Shown one piece after another: positions 8,775 through 17,818 of a stretch of DNA of 64,000 nucleotides; the stretch's first letter is position 1, and every line of letters starts with the position of its first letter. The stretch is from assembly GCF_000284255.1 (NCBI RefSeq), contig NC_017075.1, positions 3,162,001-3,226,000 on the forward strand, in the 5' to 3' direction. A model generated the notes under the pieces. It saw only the letters and a list, made by a program, of their open reading frames with translations. It ran no database searches and had not been told where the DNA came from. Source of the stretch: Rubrivivax gelatinosus IL144. Its GTDB lineage: Bacteria > Pseudomonadota > Gammaproteobacteria > Burkholderiales > Burkholderiaceae_C. Both the position numbers and the translations under genes were made by a program.

Positions 8775-9575
8775 ATGGGGTCCGACAACACGCCTTCGAA
8801 CGTCCGCCTAGCGGACGAACTTCGGGATAGTCCCAGGCCGCCGGCCGACGGCGAAGGCCGCACGCTGCGCCGCGGCCTGCTGCTGCTGGACAGGCTGCAG
8901 CGCGCCGGCGACGTCGGCCTGCGCGTGGTGGAGTTGTGCCGCGCCAGCGGCCTGCAGCGCGCCACCGTGCACCGGCTGCTGGCGACGCTGCTGGACACAG
9001 GCCACGTGCAGCGCAGCGGGCGCTTCCACTACGTCGCCGCCGTGCGGCGCGAGCCGCAAGCGGCCGCGGCGTCGGACCTGGCGCGGCGCATCGCGCCGGT
9101 GCTGGCGCGCATCAGCAAGGCCTGCGGCGACGCGGCTTTCGCCGTCGTGCGCGAGGGGCACAGCTCCTGGTGCGTGGCGCGCCACGTCGGGACCTACCCG
9201 GTGCAGATCCTGTCGGTGCAGATCGGCGCGCGCCAGCCGCTGGGCGTGGGCGCCGCCGGGCTGGCGCTGCTGGCGGCCTTGAGCGACGACGAGGCCCAGG
9301 CCGCGATCCACGGCCACGGCGTGATGCTGGCGCGCTACGGCGGCATGACGCCCGAGCGCCTGGAACTGCTGGTGCGCAATACGCGCGAACGCGGCTGGTC
9401 GGTGGTCGGCAACCACGCGGTGCAAGGCGTGCTGGGCGTCGGCCGCGCCGTCTGCGACGCCGATGGCCAGCCGCTGGCCGGCATCAGCGTGGCCGCGAGC
9501 ACCGCGCGCATGACGAGCCACCGGCAGCGGTGGATCGCGGGGTTGATGAAGGAGGCGCTGGGGGATTGGGAGTGA
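8775..9575 (+). CDS. IclR family transcriptional regulator
   Basis: A 266-residue regulator. Its N-terminal winged helix-turn-helix contains LRRGLLLLDRL and LCRASGLQRATVHRLLATLL, and its C-terminal effector domain contains VQILSVQIGARQPLGVGAAGLALLAAL and AVCDADGQPLAGISVAAS, as in IclR proteins. The ATG at 8775 is preferred to upstream in-frame starts because those would run into the promoter of the divergent operon. It very likely controls the operon at 3858-8707 in response to its substrate or an intermediate. Confidence 0.92.
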   Translation: MGSDNTPSNVRLADELRDSPRPPADGEGRTLRRGLLLLDRLQRAGDVGLRVVELCRASGLQRATVHRLLATLLDTGHVQRSGRFHYVAAVRREPQAAAASDLARRIAPVLARISKACGDAAFAVVREGHSSWCVARHVGTYPVQILSVQIGARQPLGVGAAGLALLAALSDDEAQAAIHGHGVMLARYGGMTPERLELLVRNTRERGWSVVGNHAVQGVLGVGRAVCDADGQPLAGISVAASTARMTSHRQRWIAGLMKEALGDWE

Positions 9576-9659
9576 GGCGGTGGCCGGAGCGCCGGTCCAG
9601 CGGGTCGACCCAATACGTCGAGAATTCCATGCGACGCGCCGTCACAGGCTGAAGGGGCG

Positions 9660-10562
9660 ATGGAAGACACTGACCGAATCCCCACGGGGCCGGCCCGGCC
9701 GACCTGGCTTCAAACGTTCGCGCTGGCGATCGTGGTGGTGCTGTTGCTGCGGCTGGGGATCGCCAGATTCGTCCCGCCGGCCGACGTGCCAGCCGCCAAC
9801 GACCTCGCCTTCTGGGCCTTCCCCGCCTTGGTCGCGCTGCGCTGGATGGCATGGCTGCCCGAGGGCCGGCAGCGTGCGGCGCGAACCAAGCGCTCGCCGT
9901 GGGTGCGCATCGCCGTCCTGCTGATCCCCGGGGAGTTCGTCGGACTGTGCCGATGGCTGGCCGTGACCGCCGGGGGCTGTCTGAGCTGGATGCTGCGGCG
10001 TCCGCCGCCTCCGCGACCGCCGGGCCGCCCGATCGAGGATCGCCGCAAGGGCGTCTACGACGGCCTCATGGTGCTCAACCTCGTCTCGTTCGTTCCCGAG
10101 ATCCCCATCAGCCTGGTGCTGCTGTCATCGGTCCAGGGTCACCTGCTCGTGCACGTACTCGTGCATACGGCCGAAGTCCTCGCCATCGTCCTGCTGCTCG
10201 GTGACCGCTGGCTCGTGCGGGCCGGAGGGCACGTGCTGACCCGCACGCATCTGGACTTGCGCGTCGGCGCCCGTGCCGCCGCGCGCCTGCCCATCGAGGA
10301 CATCGCGCATGCCGAACGGCTCGACAAGAAGACCAGCTATCGCGCCTGGTGCCGCAGCCACGGCACCGTGCTGCGCGAGACAGGCGTCATCAGCGTCTTC
10401 GACGACCCGAACCTTGTCCTGTCGATGAGGCCGGGTGCCGCACTGTGCTGGACGCGCTTCCAGTTCGAGCGACCGCTGCCGCGGCACCTGTTCGTCTACG
10501 TCGACGATCCGGCGGCGCTCATCGGGGCGATCGAGGAAGCGAAACGCTCGACACTCGATTAA
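9660..10562 (+). CDS. Membrane protein of unknown function
   Basis: A 300-residue protein with about four to five hydrophobic segments: near residues 18-35 (FALAIVVVLLLRLGIARF), 48-62, 82-110, 135-160 and 165-180. A soluble C-terminal part of about 110 residues follows. No family is recognised. The C-terminal region with AHAERLDKKTSYRAW and FDDPNLVLSMRPG might be a PH-like fold, a weak guess only. Its stop lies 4 bases before the island's left direct repeat, so it is the last chromosomal gene before the island. Confidence 0.75.
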   Translation: MEDTDRIPTGPARPTWLQTFALAIVVVLLLRLGIARFVPPADVPAANDLAFWAFPALVALRWMAWLPEGRQRAARTKRSPWVRIAVLLIPGEFVGLCRWLAVTAGGCLSWMLRRPPPPRPPGRPIEDRRKGVYDGLMVLNLVSFVPEIPISLVLLSSVQGHLLVHVLVHTAEVLAIVLLLGDRWLVRAGGHVLTRTHLDLRVGARAAARLPIEDIAHAERLDKKTSYRAWCRSHGTVLRETGVISVFDDPNLVLSMRPGAALCWTRFQFERPLPRHLFVYVDDPAALIGAIEEAKRSTLD

Positions 10563-11551
10563 CTGCCCCGGAGGGACTCGAAGAGTTGCCTAAAGCGTTG
10601 TCGGCGCTTGGTTTTTTCCGCGGGCGGCCGGAAATTTGTTCCCCAGGGCGTTCCCCCGTCGGGAAAGTTACAACTCGGAGGACTCGAACTGGGGTCCGAG
10701 CGGGGCGAGGAGCGGAGGCTGGGCTCAGTCCCCGAGGCTTGCGACAGCGTCAACGAGACGGGCTTGGAAGTCGATCCGGATGGTACGCCGGAGCGGTGCT
10801 CCAGCGGGATCGCGGCCCGCGCGGCGTCACTGGTCATCTGCGCGGCCACGAGTCGCTCGGCGTAGCCGTCGGCCCGGTTGGCCTCGATATTGACCACCAG
10901 GCCGTGACGGTTGTCGGTCTTGACGTGGCCCATGTAACTCGGGAGCGCTGGCGCCGCATCGCCCTTGCGGTACAGCTTGGCCTGGGGGGCGGTGCGCGAT
11001 GCTTGGGTCTCGTTGCTGCGCGGCCCGCCGTGCCTGTTGTTTGGCGGCAGGCCGTCATCGCTGCCGTCCTTGCGCGGCACGCTCTTGTGGCTGGCCCAGG
11101 TCTGGAGCAGCGTGCCGTCGAGGCTGAAGCGCTCGCACGAGAGCAGCCCGCGCGAGCGCCCCATCTCCACCGTCGCGTTGAACTGTTCGGTCGCCACGTC
11201 GTGCTCGATGAGCCGGCCGCGGTTCTTGCTGAACACTGAATGGTTCCAGACCGCATCCTCGATGGACAGGCCAAACGGCAGGTTGCAGGAGATCTGCTCG
11301 ACGAGCTGTCGCGCGCTGCGGATGCTGTAGAGCACCTGCAGCAGCATCGAGCGCATCAACTTCTCCGGCGCGATGCTTGGGCGCCCGCCCTTGATGTCTG
11401 CCTCGTACATCGCCGAGAACCGCGAGTCCATCTTGGACAGGGCGTCGTTGATCCACAGCCTGATCGGGAGCAGCGGGTGGTTGGCCGGGACGAAGTCATC
11501 CAACTTCACCGTGCTGGACAGCGATTCGTTGTGGCCGCCGGCGCCTCGCAT
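10559..11551 (-). pseudogene. IS5-like (DUF772/DDE_Tnp_1) transposase, 3'-truncated
   Basis: Residues 1 to about 235 match the IS5-type transposase pattern: VKLDDFVPANHPLLPIR, RPSIAPEKLMRSMLLQVLY, IEDAVWNHSVFSKNRGRL and the first catalytic Asp region FSLDGTLLQTWASHKS. After about 10840 homology stops. The second catalytic motif (GADKAYD) and the Glu motif (EEAFGW) are absent in all three frames, and the remaining roughly 90 codons are unrelated sequence running to the island's left repeat. The element is therefore dead and was cut by a recombination or deletion. The upstream end probably lies near 11630. The reading frame is open to 10559 only by chance. Confidence 0.75.
10567..10582 (+). repeat. 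Left direct repeat, candidate att site
   Basis: CCCGGAGGGACTCGAA, identical to bases 30087-30102 within the tRNA-Arg gene and in the same orientation. Similarity extends leftwards as CTGC with one extra C. It lies 4 bases after the stop of the membrane-protein gene. Because this motif is the conserved tRNA T-arm sequence, chance origin from another tRNA cannot be excluded. Confidence 0.55.
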
Positions 11552-12249
11552 CGACCTCGTCCTCAGTTCTCAATGGCTGGATGCTCTACGCCGCGGGGCG
11601 GGGCGTCCAGAGGTTCTTCAACAGCGTGCTAGGCACAACGCCATGCAGGCCACGCCCGCAGCATCGTCACTGCATCGCTTCCGTGCTGAACAAGTTCCAT
11701 CGGGAGCGCCGTTCCCGACCTGCTCCTTGATTCATTGACTGGACTAATAGTTGATATAAGGCAAGCGCGCCGAGGTTGTTGCGCCTTTCAGGGTGCCATC
11801 AATCGGGCTGCAAGGCAGCTTGATATGCGCCATACAAAATCTGGTCGACGTCGGGAGTCTTCTGGCAGCCTCCTCCCCCCGCAAACACGTGGTTGACCAC
11901 ATTTCGCAGTCGTGCATCTAATTGCATAAGTATGGCTGATGTGTTACGGCCCTGTTGGGATAAATTTGGGTCGTTCGCTTACATGAGTGGCCGCCTAATT
12001 TGGTACGGCAATACAGCGTCTTTGCGAGGGCTGCATAGGTACGCCGGAATAGGGCGGCATCCTGGTTGAATGGGTTATGAAATCGACATATCAAATTGCA
12101 AGAGGCTCCGGTATTGCACTGATGCCGTCGTGGCGGAGTTTTTTCTGTCTCGCAAGGTTGGTAAATAAGGGATATTCTGTCTCGCCAGGCATTTTCGTGT
12201 CCTAAAGTGCTTCGCGACACCACTCAACTGCCTGAAGGCGCTCAATTCT
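11552..12249. other. Gene-poor stretch; switch to AT-rich DNA
   Basis: Bases 11552 to about 11640 are the presumed 5' end of the IS element. From about 11740 the sequence becomes markedly AT-richer than the chromosome. No convincing gene is seen; a minus-strand open frame at 11918-12223 lacks any recognisable feature. The promoter of the gene at 12250 should lie here. Confidence 0.5.
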
Positions 12250-12798
12250 ATGTTTGATTATTTTCGTGGCAAGAAACTGAGCCTCGGTGAACGATTTCGA
12301 TCATTTGTTGCTCCTGGGGCATGTTCGATTTCGGCGGTTGTTCTATTTCTCGCGATGATCTCTGGAGCGGCCTCGGCAGACCAATTGACCGACGCAAGCA
12401 GAGTATGGTCGGGGGACTATCGCTGCGCTAATACTCCGGGTAAAGCAGTTCTTGAGTTCAAGGAGCTCAGGCCAGAGGACGAGAGGCCGGATCGCTTGAT
12501 TGTGTCAGCCATCTTGTCTTTCGAGGAGGGTGGAAGCAAGGCGGTTGTCCATCTTGGCGGGAAGGTGACTGATAATAATAGACCGAGCGCGCTGACTGTT
12601 AGAGATTGGATTGAGCGACCCGTCGGGGTCAACCTAAACATGGTCAGAATGGCGGCAAATCGAGATACGGCGGGTGGGCTCCGAATGTGGGTGAATTTAA
12701 TGGGGCGCCCCGAATGCAAAATAACCGATATCGAAACGTCCGCATTCTTTATGTATCCGGGCAGAACTGCGCCCCCTGAAAAATCAAACAGGAAATAG
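12250..12798 (+). CDS. Putative exported protein of unknown function
   Basis: A 182-residue protein. A long basic N-terminus is followed by a hydrophobic stretch (SISAVVLFLAMISGAASA, about residues 27-44) that looks like a signal peptide with a cleavage site before DQLTDA. The mature part of about 138 residues starts with a WSGDYRC segment and has two Cys (RC, PEC) that could form a disulfide. No family is recognised. Codon use is clearly AT-richer than flanking genes, a sign of transfer. The start is uncertain: GAAGG is 12 or more bases upstream. Confidence 0.6.
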   Translation: MFDYFRGKKLSLGERFRSFVAPGACSISAVVLFLAMISGAASADQLTDASRVWSGDYRCANTPGKAVLEFKELRPEDERPDRLIVSAILSFEEGGSKAVVHLGGKVTDNNRPSALTVRDWIERPVGVNLNMVRMAANRDTAGGLRMWVNLMGRPECKITDIETSAFFMYPGRTAPPEKSNRK

Positions 12799-13411
12799 TG
12801 GTGGTGCAACGCTGCAGTTTTGCTGGTTCCGATTTTCGCGGCATGCCCGGGGTCGTTTGGTCTTGACGGTTTCGTATCTTCTATCCTTCCCGTCTCCCGT
12901 TTTTATCGCTGGCAAGCTGGATCAGCTTGCCTCCGGCGGCATTGCTTTCAATTTGCTATCACGTGCAGGCAGGTAAGCCCGTCCTTTACTGAGCCGCAGT
13001 CGAAAGTTCCCTGGGTTCACACTTGCACCTTAGTAGTCAGCGCTCCACTATGCGCTCAGGATGCTATGCCTCTGGCAAAGCAAACGAGCGTTCGGTCTAG
13101 CGGATTCTCGTGACACGAGCAGTGGGAGAGCATCTGCCTAATCACTTTGCTTTCTGGTGGTGGCGGGGGATTGGCTGTCCTCGGGGATTCGTTCGATCCC
13201 TTTCCTGTGATTTGGCGGCGCGTCCGCGCTCGCAGTTAGATAGGATGGCCTTTGCTGTGCAGTGCTATTGTGGCGAGTTGATCGCTTCGGTGGTATTCGG
13301 GTGTTGTCTTTGGCTCTTGTGTGTTGGCTGATTTTTAATAGGTTGCGGGCTATTCTGTTATCGTCGGATTCCGCTTTGTTGCGGCATCTCGGGCGTCTAC
13401 TGGAGGGTGTC
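12799..13411. other. Non-coding stretch in AT-rich block
   Basis: No credible gene is seen in these 613 bases. Short open frames have no family features. A segment at about 13115-13200 has tRNA-like words (AGTGGGAGAGC, then GGGATTCGTTCGATCCC), but no complete cloverleaf can be drawn. Confidence 0.4.
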
Positions 13412-15061
13412 GTGCAGGTGTCAGATGTTTTGTTAATGAACTCAAAGCTCCGACTGCTTATCGGTGCCGCTCTGTTGCTTCCAGTATTTGTATTTGCGCA
13501 GATACCCGACGGGTATGAGAGGGTCCGCGCGTTGCCGGCTCCACTGAATAAACCTCGCTTGGACAGCGATCCGTCGCCTCAATGTAAGTCGATGATTTTT
13601 GCGAAAAGCGCTGCGAGTTGGGAGAATACGCCCCTCAGAAGGCTGCTGAAGGAGTATGTGAGGTATTATGATAAGTTTCAGGCTGCTGCGGAGTGTAGGC
13701 TGTCCGATCGGAATGACCTAGTGTCTATTGATGGAAGGTTTGTTGCATCTAGAATTCAGCAGGCCTTGGGTGTACCTGTTACTGGTGCGCTGACTCTCAA
13801 TCAAGCGAAGCATTTGGCCGGACTGGCATTTCCCGAAGATAATCCGTATGTGGCATTGGATCGTGAGATTATTGCAGATGCCAATCAGGCTGATCTCGAT
13901 CGTAAAGTCGCGCCTAACAGCAGGAGGGTCTGGGGAGACCTAACACGGCCTCCCCATATTGTGGATTTTCTTCCTGCGCCGCGAAAGTTGCAGCCCTCTG
14001 ACTGCCAAAGGCTTGAAAAAGCGGAGGAGGCAACATTCATCGATATGGTTCAGAAGGGCGTCATTGCGCCAGGATATCTTCAGAGCAGGGAAAGACGCTT
14101 TAATTTGTTGCCGCGCTCTTGGAATAAACTCCGAGAGGACTATCCAGAGCTTGAGGCATGGCATGCCCGCTTTGGGTCGGAGGCATGCATTCGCATAGTC
14201 GCATGGAAGTACTTGCAAAGCGCACTAGGAAATCAGTCCAATTTCTTTAGCGATATCTCTGCGGGACAAGTCAGGCAACTACTTATGTCGGCAAAGTCCG
14301 ACCTGAACGCCGCACTTGAGGACTACCATAACCTGAGGATAGAACAAGAGAGAAATTGGCGAGCCGATGCTTCAAAATATGCTGCAGCCGAATCAATTTT
14401 GACACCTGCCAAGAGTGTAGAAATAGGTGGCTGGTTGAAGGGGGTTTCGTTCAGGGAGGCTCAAGCCGCGTTGCCGGCAGCGCTGTGTTCGATAAGTGGT
14501 TCGTCGTTCGAATGTGCGGCTGCATCGTTATGCAGAGCAGAAAGAAGTGCGATCAAAGAGACGGTTGAACCCAATCTCGCTTCCGCCGAGTCGCTTTGGA
14601 ATAGGCGCGCAGAGTTTGGGCCGCTTGGGAAGTTGATTGCACTGCAGGACGCATACCGTCAGTGTGAGCTTCGTGCGGAAGTTTCGCCTGCCGGTATGTC
14701 TGCTATCACATTATTTGGCCACAAGGTAGAAAAACTCACTGGAGTCCGCGCTGCCTCAGAGGGTAGTAAGTTAAATAGGTTGATCGCCGAGGTGGATGAC
14801 GAGGCGGGGGTGGTTTCGGCATTGACCGATACATTGGGTGAGCCTAGAAGGGAGATTCGGATTAGAAAGGGGATGGGTCTTGTTGGGATAGAGACGATTT
14901 CAACGGTGGATAAGTATGGGCTTACGGCGTCATCCTACAACAAGCCGGTGTATGGCGACACCGAGTATCACGACCAAGAATGGATCTGGCGAATTGAAAA
15001 GCTTGTCCGTGTCAATGTGCTTTTAGGTGTTGTGAAAGTTAATTTTTTGCCGACGCGCTGA
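13412..15061 (+). CDS. Putative exported protein with PG-binding-like segment
   Basis: About 549 residues. The GTG at 13412 is chosen because GGAGG lies 5 bases upstream; an ATG at 13436 is an alternative, and both give a signal peptide (KLRLLIGAALLLPVFVFAQ). Around residues 100-130 a stretch with VSIDGRFVASRIQQALGVPV and TGALTLNQAKHLAGL resembles a peptidoglycan-binding-1 type helix bundle, suggesting a periplasmic, wall-associated protein. Several Cys pairs occur. The rest is unrecognised. Codon use is AT-rich like the gene at 12250, so the two may have arrived together. Confidence 0.65.
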   Translation: MQVSDVLLMNSKLRLLIGAALLLPVFVFAQIPDGYERVRALPAPLNKPRLDSDPSPQCKSMIFAKSAASWENTPLRRLLKEYVRYYDKFQAAAECRLSDRNDLVSIDGRFVASRIQQALGVPVTGALTLNQAKHLAGLAFPEDNPYVALDREIIADANQADLDRKVAPNSRRVWGDLTRPPHIVDFLPAPRKLQPSDCQRLEKAEEATFIDMVQKGVIAPGYLQSRERRFNLLPRSWNKLREDYPELEAWHARFGSEACIRIVAWKYLQSALGNQSNFFSDISAGQVRQLLMSAKSDLNAALEDYHNLRIEQERNWRADASKYAAAESILTPAKSVEIGGWLKGVSFREAQAALPAALCSISGSSFECAAASLCRAERSAIKETVEPNLASAESLWNRRAEFGPLGKLIALQDAYRQCELRAEVSPAGMSAITLFGHKVEKLTGVRAASEGSKLNRLIAEVDDEAGVVSALTDTLGEPRREIRIRKGMGLVGIETISTVDKYGLTASSYNKPVYGDTEYHDQEWIWRIEKLVRVNVLLGVVKVNFLPTR

Positions 15062-15167
15062 ATCCATTGTTTTGCGTTTGTCTCGACCGATCAGGTGTCT
15101 GTTCGTCGACGAGGGCGCGCGGGGCGTATTATGCGAATCGCCAAGGAGTTCCAAGCGGTTCCATGGA

Positions 15168-16242
15168 CTAGGGTTTAGTGACGGAGGTCTTGCAGCGGTC
15201 AATGAACTGGGGCGCGGGCTGCGGCATGTCGGTTAGTAGTGCAGTTTCTGTCGCCTGAGCGAAAGTCTGCTCACCCATCAGCCTCCTGAAGCTCCGCCCA
15301 TCCGCGACCAGACGCTCCATGAGCACGACTTCCTGAACGTTCGCCACGGGGATCCATTCGGGGCTGCACGCCATCAGCGCCATATCGAGAACGGTGGCCG
15401 CTCCGATGTCGTCAAGCGCCACGGTGCCTGCCATCACCATGTGGAGCAACGGTGCGGCTTCCCACAACCCCAGCAAGGCCGCATAGCGGTACTCAGTGCG
15501 GCGGGCGAGTTCTCCGCCCAGCATCAACGGACGATCGGGCAGGTGCTTGAGCCGGGCGCGAGCCCGATGCTGGCCGATCTGCAGCGCCTTCAGTTCCCCG
15601 ACGATGAGCATCAGCGGTGATTCGCCAGCTCCAGTCGCGAGCAGCAACTGGCGCCAGACAGCCTCGCGCCGTTCGCGGATCTTCTCGGCACGCTCCACGC
15701 TGAAGACTTCCGGCACGAACAGATGTTCCGCCAGCGGGCCCGACGGTGTCGCCATGTTCCGGGCCGCCGCGAGCAGATGCCGGCGTACGACACCCCAGTG
15801 CCGCTTGCCGGCAAAGCCTGAATGCCAGCGCGTCAGTTCGGCGCGAACCCAAAGTTCATGCAGCATCCGGAGCAGCGAGAAGTCGTCACCGTCTGCTCTG
15901 CGCTGTGTGGCGTTTTCGGCTGTCTCCACAGTCGGAGTCGGTGTCTGTGCGGTGGGCGCGCGGCTTTCAGCCGTCTCGCGTGCCGCGGCAGGGCCTGCGG
16001 CATGACCGACGCGCTCTACCGGCGCCTTGTAATGCGGGCAACCCGGCGCATGGCGGTTTCCGCTCAGCGGCATGCGCTTGACCAAGTGCCGGGTGCCGAG
16101 CCGGGCGATGTACATCGGGCACGCCGCCGGACACGCACAGACACAGCGGCCGCATGCCACCGCTGTGACCGCTTCTCAGCGCTTCACCGATTCCGGCATA
16201 GCGAGGGCCGGTCGCGCGGTTGCCGCGGTGGTTAGCTTCCAT
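15168..16242 (-). pseudogene. DUF1173 family protein, frameshifted
   Basis: DUF1173 proteins are encoded on conjugative plasmids and ICEs; their function is unknown. The start ATG at 16242 follows GGTGAAG and lies 5 bases after the LPD7 gene's stop. The first frame reads RPLCLCVSGGVP, a Cys-rich family motif. The next frame continues with MYIARLGTRHLVKRMPLSG and HAPGCPHY. Joining them needs removal of one base near 16123-16130 (GTGCCCGATG). From there an intact frame runs about 315 residues to the stop at 15168. Either a genuine one-base insertion killed the gene, or this is a sequencing error. Confidence 0.75.
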
Positions 16243-16246
16243 CGCT

Positions 16247-16939
16247 TCACCGGGTATGTTGCGGCGATGGCTCTGGTCGGGTGCCCGCGGCGTTCCCCGG
16301 TGCAAGCGTGCGCTCCTGCGACCGCCCTCTGGTCCGTTCCTGCGGCTGCTGCTGCGTCGTGCGGGCCGATGGCGCCTCGGGATCAAAGACCTTGACCTTG
16401 TGCGTCTCGCCTTTGCGCAGGCGCTGGGCCAGCGTCTGCTCGGCGACGGCCATGACAGCGGCCCGCTGCTTGGCCGGTATCTTGCGCTCGACGAGCACCG
16501 CTTCCAGTGCCGCCAGGACGGCCTTGCGGCCGCCGCCGCGACCCGAAGTCCCCTTGGCCTTCAGCGCCTCCGCGGTCGTTGAGGAACTTGCGCTGGTGTC
16601 GCGTATCGGCTCGACGCGGTTGCGCTGTCGCGCGTCACGCTCCCGTTGCGCCAGCTGCTTGTCCGCGGGGTCGGGCTCGTAGCCCAGTACCCGCACATCC
16701 CGCACCGTGGCTTCGAGCCAGACCTGGCGCCGGAACTCTTGGCTGCCGTTCACGCGAAGCGCCCTCCAGTTGCGCATCTCGGCCACGTCCACCATCGAGC
16801 GCGCCACCGAGGGGTTGTCGCTCTCCGTGCTCAGCCTGAATGCCGTTGCCGTGAACGCCACTCGCTGGACGTCGCCGAGGTAGCGGTACTCTGTCGTGCC
16901 GATCGGCACGTTGTTGATGTGAACCGTCGAGCACTTCAC
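16247..16939 (-). CDS. LPD7 domain protein (conjugation-associated)
   Basis: About 230 residues from a GTG at 16939, whose GTGA overlaps the stop of the upstream gene. Residues 20-95 match the large polyvalent protein-associated domain 7 (LPD7), often fused to TraI-type relaxases. Motifs are YRYLGDVQRVAFTATAFRL, a segment with AEMRNWRALRVNGSQEF, and RRQVWLEATVRDVRVLGYEP. The C-terminal half is basic and low-complexity (Arg/Gln/Thr-rich), likely nucleic-acid binding. Here the domain stands alone without a relaxase, with DUF1173 downstream, as in some ICE modules. Confidence 0.75.
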   Translation of the reverse strand: MKCSTVHINNVPIGTTEYRYLGDVQRVAFTATAFRLSTESDNPSVARSMVDVAEMRNWRALRVNGSQEFRRQVWLEATVRDVRVLGYEPDPADKQLAQRERDARQRNRVEPIRDTSASSSTTAEALKAKGTSGRGGGRKAVLAALEAVLVERKIPAKQRAAVMAVAEQTLAQRLRKGETHKVKVFDPEAPSARTTQQQPQERTRGRSQERTLAPGNAAGTRPEPSPQHTR

Positions 16940-17388
16940 GGATAGCGCTCCTGCAGTGCGGCGTCGAGTTCGGCGACACGAGCCGCCAGAAGCCTCTCGG
17001 CTTGCTCGCGCGCGGCGGCGGCTTCGCTGCGGCCAGCGTCCTTCGCGCCCGCCTTGGGCGTCGGTTCATCGGCCACGGCGTGTTCGGGCGCCGGCGGTTG
17101 CGGTCGCAAGGTCGGCTGACGCTCCCAGCCGTTGCCCACCCGGTGGATCGGCGTGCTCGAGCCATCGGGCCCGATGGCGACGATGCGCGAGGCATCCAGC
17201 CGGTCGGCGTGCGCGACGATGGCCTTCATCGTCGGCTCGCGGTAGGTCACTTCGGCGACCGGGTCACGAAGTTCGTAGATCTCGCCGCGCTGCACGGGCG
17301 TCTGAGCGCGTGCCTTGGCGATGGACGCACGGTCCGCTGGCTCGACGCTGCCGCCGTGTTCGGATGCGGTTCCCGATTCGTTGTCCAT
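16936..17388 (-). CDS. Conjugation-module protein of unknown function
   Basis: 150 residues from the ATG at 17388, preceded by GAGG at 6 bases. A central region of about 65 residues (RGEIYELRDPVAEVTYREP through IVAIGPDGSSTPI and NGWERQP) resembles short regions found beside LPD7 domains in relaxase-associated proteins. A helical Ala/Glu-rich tail ends the protein. Its stop overlaps the GTG of the LPD7 gene, so the two act together. No function can be assigned. Confidence 0.65.
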   Translation of the reverse strand: MDNESGTASEHGGSVEPADRASIAKARAQTPVQRGEIYELRDPVAEVTYREPTMKAIVAHADRLDASRIVAIGPDGSSTPIHRVGNGWERQPTLRPQPPAPEHAVADEPTPKAGAKDAGRSEAAAAREQAERLLAARVAELDAALQERYP

Positions 17389-17413
17389 GGAGCACCTCGC
17401 GGTTTGCTGGCGT

Positions 17414-17602
17414 TCACGGGTTTGCCGGCGAGCCGGCGGCGACGAATCGCGGCGCGGTCCGGTAGATCTCGATCTCGACACGGCGGTTGAGCGTGCGGCC
17501 GGCCTCGGTCGTGTTGTCGGCCACTGCGTCGCCCACGGGCTGCCAGGTTGAACGGATGCGGGACGGGTCGACACCCGAGGCGATCAGCCAGGCCTGCACC
17601 GC
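17414..17602 (-). pseudogene. OmpA-family C-terminal fragment
   Basis: Only the last 60 or so codons of an OmpA-like peptidoglycan-binding domain remain: [15 protein letters not shown], then [14 protein letters not shown], the diagnostic end of the domain. Upstream homology breaks off at about 17602, where an unrelated integrase tail on the opposite strand begins. No start codon or signal peptide is left, so this is a broken gene. It lies 25 bases upstream of the conjugation-module gene. Confidence 0.75.
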
Positions 17603-17605
17603 AGC

Positions 17606-17721
17606 GGTCCGTGGCCACCACGATGATCTACACCCACGTGCTGAAGATGGGCGGCGGCGCCGTGCGCAGTCCTTTGGACGCGCTGCCCGCCGCCAGACCG
17701 CCACAAAGCGGACTTCGGTGA
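17606..17721 (+). pseudogene. Tyrosine recombinase (IntI-like) C-terminal remnant
   Basis: On the plus strand the frame reads [20 protein letters not shown] followed by SPLDAL, and stops at 17721. This is the C-terminal catalytic patch of integron-type integrases ([10 protein letters not shown] with the catalytic Tyr). Nothing upstream matches; the sequence switches to the OmpA fragment at about 17602. It is a relic of an integron integrase or close relative, joined by illegitimate recombination. Confidence 0.75.
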
Positions 17722-17818
17722 AGTTCTGCTCCTGGCCGGGTCCCGACATTGGCGCTCGGCAGTGGACAAGGCTCGCATGGCCTCGCTTTCATGAGCACAG
17801 CCAGGCATCAGGTTTACG

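Noticed and set aside
10676..10700. Second tRNA-like patch (GGAGGACTCGAACTGGGGTCC) as another att site
   Set aside because: Matches only the generic T-arm word, with no counterpart elsewhere in the window beyond the short common core.
11918..12223. 101-codon minus-strand frame in the AT-rich region
   Set aside because: No recognisable domain, signal or ribosome binding site; typical chance frame.
12820..13113. 97-codon plus-strand frame after the exported-protein gene
   Set aside because: Composition unlike a protein (scattered Cys/Ser), no ribosome binding site, no family.
13110..13205. tRNA-like words in the AT-rich block (AGTGGGAGAGC ... GGGATTCGTTCGATCCC)
   Set aside because: The D-stem arms do not pair, no anticodon stem or acceptor stem can be formed, and the spacing is wrong. 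At best a decayed relic or chance.
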